Of a stretch of 14,836 bases of DNA, positions 12,347 through 14,836 are shown one piece after another (the stretch's first letter is position 1; every line of letters starts with the position of its first letter). The notes beneath the pieces were generated by a model that saw nothing but the letters and a program-made list of their open reading frames with translations, searched no databases and had not been told where the DNA came from. The stretch comes from Bacteroidales bacterium UBA1205 (GTDB lineage Bacteria > Bacteroidota > Bacteroidia > Bacteroidales > WCHB1-69). A program made the translations under genes and the position numbers. Location of the stretch: positions 54,792 to 69,627 of the forward strand of contig DBXT01000029.1 in NCBI GenBank assembly GCA_002309615.1, read 5' to 3'.

Positions 12347-13906
12347 TCATTTCAATTTTTTTAAATAGATGGTGTCTAAATTTCCTATAAATATTTTTTT
12401 GTGGAATAGTTTTTTATCCCAATTGAAAACAGAAATGCTGTCGTCAGGAGACAAATATCGTTGGTATAGAGTTTCGTCAGAATCCAAGTCTGCATCGGGC
12501 AGATGATTGATATCGTATTGACCATCAACAACTTGTCTGTAATCTAATTGAAGGTGGATTCGTTTTAATTCTCTCCCGGGAGCGGAAATAAAGAAATGTG
12601 TGCAAGGTTGATTGCAATATAACGTAAATTTGCCGTCAGGGTCGGTATAAGTGTTCATGCCAATGCTCCAATCGTTGTTCCAACCGCGAATAACAGCACC
12701 TTCAATAGGTTTTTGCTTTTTATTGTCATAAACAACTCCTTCAATACAGATATTAGAAAAGCCGACAACATTGTAAAAATTCATTGGCATTTGAGGCATT
12801 TGTGGTTGATAGTCGGCAAAATGCTGAATTTCAAGAGCGGCAGGTTTTATGGTGCCATAAATATGATATTGGCTGTCTGAAGTATAAGTGATGCCTTCAT
12901 GATTTATTAAGGCAGAGAAACGATGTTGTAGGCTATTTTCATCATCATCGTCATCTTTCCACCAACGTTCTTGATATTCCCACCAACCAAAGCCAATAGC
13001 CCCACAATCCCGGGCATATTGAAAAATTTCTCTCATAAAATTGCGTTGATCGCGATAGCTAATAACTTTATTGTCAGCCGGCAAGGCTGTTTCACCTATC
13101 ATAAAAGGTTTGTTGATATATTTGTGATACCAATAAATTTCCGCTTTTGTCCGTAAAACCTTGTAAGTATGAATTTCTACAAAATCTATGGGCAAAATGG
13201 AGGCATCCCAACGAAAAACTTCTATCGGTTCTGCAAATCCGATGGTGAGTAGTTGTCGGGGAGCATATTTATTCATCATTTTTTTCCATTTTTTCACAAT
13301 ACGAACAACTTCCGTTTTGTCTCGAAAGTCCGTTGAATCAAAGTACAGCGGTTCATTGAATAAGTCATAAGCGAAAATAAAAGGTTCGTTTCTAAAATAG
13401 TTGAATAATTGGCAGGTATAATTTTCCAACGTATCGTCCATAGGGGCAGGAGTCAGAAGCAGAATTCGCAAATTGTATTCTTTTGCAATATCTGTTACTT
13501 TTTGCAACGAAGCAAAAATATCTTCATAATGCTCCAAGGTGGAATAAGTTTGATTGTTGGCAGAATAATAACCATTGGTCACTTTGTATAGTTTAGTGAA
13601 ACATAAGCGGATAGAATTAAATCCCATTTCTTTAATAATTTGAAAATGAGCACGAAATTGTTGTAAAATTTCTTCTTCCGTATTGCTTTCATGCTTAGTG
13701 ATGCTGTCATAAGAAAGGTCAGGAACCACATAAAGTATGCTATCGATAACTCTTAGGTCAACCACATAGTTAATCATTACCGGAAAATATTGTTCTCCAT
13801 TGATTTTGAATACGTTGTCATTGATGTAAACAAAATCTTTGTGGAGGCCTTTTTGACAGGCAACCAGATTAATTAGAAAAATTAAAACAACAATTATTTT
13901 CTTCAT
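12347..13906 (-). CDS. GH-A clan (GH5-like) glycosidase lipoprotein with carboxypeptidase-regulatory-like tail
   Basis: Predicted retaining glycoside hydrolase attached to a membrane by lipid. The 519 residues start with a lipoprotein signal: hydrophobic 4-14 and lipobox LVAC with Cys17. The TIM barrel spans roughly 30-340, with MGFNSIRLCF (94-103), acid/base Glu185 in YDLFNEPLY, His246/Tyr248 in VEIHTYKV, nucleophile Glu272 in FMIGETALP and an aromatic wall GWWEYQERWW (307-316), followed by an acidic DDDDDE run. Residues about 386-455 (GVVYDNKKQKPIEGAVIRGW, TDPDGKFTLY) form a beta-sandwich of the carboxypeptidase-regulatory-like type. The best family match is GH5, but another GH-A family is possible and the substrate is unknown. 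No SusC/SusD genes are nearby. The ATG at 13904-13906 follows a TAnnTTTG box. Confidence 0.82.
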   Translation of the reverse strand: MKKIIVVLIFLINLVACQKGLHKDFVYINDNVFKINGEQYFPVMINYVVDLRVIDSILYVVPDLSYDSITKHESNTEEEILQQFRAHFQIIKEMGFNSIRLCFTKLYKVTNGYYSANNQTYSTLEHYEDIFASLQKVTDIAKEYNLRILLLTPAPMDDTLENYTCQLFNYFRNEPFIFAYDLFNEPLYFDSTDFRDKTEVVRIVKKWKKMMNKYAPRQLLTIGFAEPIEVFRWDASILPIDFVEIHTYKVLRTKAEIYWYHKYINKPFMIGETALPADNKVISYRDQRNFMREIFQYARDCGAIGFGWWEYQERWWKDDDDDENSLQHRFSALINHEGITYTSDSQYHIYGTIKPAALEIQHFADYQPQMPQMPMNFYNVVGFSNICIEGVVYDNKKQKPIEGAVIRGWNNDWSIGMNTYTDPDGKFTLYCNQPCTHFFISAPGRELKRIHLQLDYRQVVDGQYDINHLPDADLDSDETLYQRYLSPDDSISVFNWDKKLFHKKIFIGNLDTIYLKKLK

Positions 13907-13926
13907 TGAAAAGCAAAATCAATTTG

Positions 13927-13934
13927 CAAAAGTA
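13927..13934 (-). promoter_or_regulatory. -7 box for the glycosidase lipoprotein
   Basis: Reads TACTTTTG on the minus strand (perfect TAnnTTTG), with its downstream edge 20 bases before the ATG, predicting a leader of about 14 nucleotides. A small inverted repeat GCAAA-N5-TTTGC (13913-13927) lies at the likely transcription start. No -33 TTTG is seen at the usual spacing. Confidence 0.62.
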
Positions 13935-13994
13935 TAAATTTTTTTAGGAAAAATAAAAAAAATAACAAAATAAGAAAAGTAGTAAATTTTTTTG

Positions 13995-14002
13995 TAAATT
14001 TG
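13995..14002 (+). promoter_or_regulatory. -7 box for the exported beta-barrel-like protein
   Basis: TAAATTTG, a perfect TAnnTTTG match. It is overlapped by the second copy of a direct repeat GTAAATTT (13982-13989 and 13994-14001, 12 bases apart). Transcription would begin near 14009, leaving a leader of about 62 nucleotides to the first ATG, much longer than the other leaders in the window. The leader holds a small TCGC/GCGA stem (14021-14036). Confidence 0.6.
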
Positions 14003-14071
14003 CAACATTAATAAATTTCTCGCTTTATTGGGCGAATAGTTTGATAATAAGAGACTTAAAGAATTAACAAT

Positions 14072-14815
14072 ATGAAAAAGAATAGTCATTTTCAAATAGA
14101 TATGAAAAAACTGATAAGTATTGCATTGTTGGTGATAGGAATAATAGGTGTGCAAGTGTCCACCAACGATTTGTACGGGCAGACCAATAGAAACAAAAAA
14201 CACAACAATTTTTCCAGTATAGGCAAAAGTCAGGCGACCATTCGTCATGGTATTACCATTCAGGCTTTGGGAAATCTTTCTGCAAAAACTTCTCAAATGG
14301 AATTTTTGCCGTGTTTTGGTTTAGGATATTCTGCCACCCAATATTATGGTGTAGGCAATAGGGTGATGCAACAAAGTGTTACTTACCAAATCGGATTTGG
14401 AACTTCAGGCAATTATCTTGTTCATAATCTTATGGGAACCTTTCATTGTAGTTTTATTGGTTCCTGGGATATGAACCCGTTTATTTATGGTATTGCATTG
14501 CATTTTGCCTATGCTACAAGAAGCGATGCCGGCACCAATAAGCCTAAATTGGAACCATACGCTAATTTTTATATTCGTCCGGAAATCGGCTTGATGTTTC
14601 CGTTCAAATATTCCAAACGGTCGGCAGAGGTACATCGTGTGTCGGGTTCTATCACTTATGGTTTCAACATTCGAACGTTCTATAATTTCGATCCAAAATA
14701 TCAAGGAGAATATTATCCGGACAATGTCCTTTATCCATGGACAGCAATGAATCATCATGTTATCACCTTGCGGTTGAATATCAATATCGGCAACCAGCGA
14801 GAAATGAGAAAATAA
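14072..14815 (+). CDS. Exported protein, probable outer-membrane beta-barrel, unknown function
   Basis: I do not recognise a named family. The 247 residues have an N-terminal signal (MKKLISIALLVIGIIG, residues 11-26) with a likely cut near LYGQ (33-36). The mature part alternates polar and hydrophobic residues with many aromatics and glycines: ATIRHGITIQALG, QQSVTYQIGFGTSG, PFIYGIALHFAYATR, PYANFYIRPEIGLMFPF, VSGSITYGFNIRTFYNF and a last strand HVITLRLNINIG. That is what a small outer-membrane barrel of 8-10 strands looks like. The end (NQREMRK) is charged rather than aromatic, which is unusual for a barrel terminus. A second Met (14102) would give a more ordinary signal peptide, so the true start may be there. 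It is divergent from the glycosidase lipoprotein. Confidence 0.75.
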   Translation: MKKNSHFQIDMKKLISIALLVIGIIGVQVSTNDLYGQTNRNKKHNNFSSIGKSQATIRHGITIQALGNLSAKTSQMEFLPCFGLGYSATQYYGVGNRVMQQSVTYQIGFGTSGNYLVHNLMGTFHCSFIGSWDMNPFIYGIALHFAYATRSDAGTNKPKLEPYANFYIRPEIGLMFPFKYSKRSAEVHRVSGSITYGFNIRTFYNFDPKYQGEYYPDNVLYPWTAMNHHVITLRLNINIGNQREMRK

Positions 14816-14836
14816 TCGGTTAGCAGTTATAAAAAA

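Noticed and set aside
13919..14296. Minus-strand ORF across the divergent promoter region
   Set aside because: It is antisense to the exported protein gene, covers both promoters, and its sequence is typical of translated AT-rich spacer.
1..14836. Defence island, CRISPR array, prophage or insertion sequence
   Set aside because: No spaced repeats, transposase, nuclease-effector, toxin-antitoxin or phage-like genes were seen on either strand.

Overview
The window looks like ordinary chromosome of a low-G+C member of the Bacteroidota, probably Bacteroidales. Four lines of evidence support this. Perfect TAnnTTTG boxes (the Bacteroides-type -7 element) sit just upstream of six transcription units. 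Convincing Shine-Dalgarno sequences are missing before the start codons. There is a DUF4295 gene, a family I know only from this phylum, next to rpmG. Several proteins carry Bacteroidota-type sequence features, such as an LVAC lipobox and a sirtuin without zinc-binding cysteines. I see no phage, transposon, integron, plasmid or CRISPR sequence.

Layout. Bases 1-3340 are all on the minus strand: the start of folK (cut by the window edge), hutI and a SIR2 deacylase form one tight unit; thpR stands behind a strong hairpin; rpmG and DUF4295 form a small ribosomal unit ending at that hairpin. A gene-free AT-rich stretch (3341-3638) separates this block from a long plus-strand run (3639-10596): tRNA-Leu(CAG), gmk, a family 2 glycosyltransferase, a PlsC-type acyltransferase, a long-chain acyl-CoA/ACP ligase, yidD, a CDF metal transporter, a UDG-superfamily DNA glycosylase, a secreted protein of unknown function and an atypical SDR. 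Gaps are 39 bases or less and three junctions are 4-base ATGA overlaps, so this may be one or a few operons. It converges on a minus-strand murD-merR pair; the two stop codons lie in one shared 6-base palindrome. Upstream of merR lies a minus-strand glycosidase-like lipoprotein, divergent from a plus-strand exported, probably beta-barrel, protein that nearly reaches the window end.

How the genes fit together. Most are housekeeping: folate and histidine metabolism, translation (L33, DUF4295, tRNA-Leu), GMP phosphorylation, membrane lipid acylation, membrane-protein insertion, metal export, base-excision repair and peptidoglycan precursor synthesis. The acyltransferase and acyl ligase side by side suggest an acyl-salvage pair resembling the two halves of E. 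coli Aas. The points most worth a second look are the hairpin between DUF4295 and thpR, the palindrome over the merR promoter, murD away from the division cluster, the sirtuin with a deacylase motif but no zinc site, the family-6-like DNA glycosylase linked to a conserved secreted unknown, and the glycosidase lipoprotein with a carboxypeptidase-regulatory-like tail. I do not see a clear multi-gene system of a new kind.
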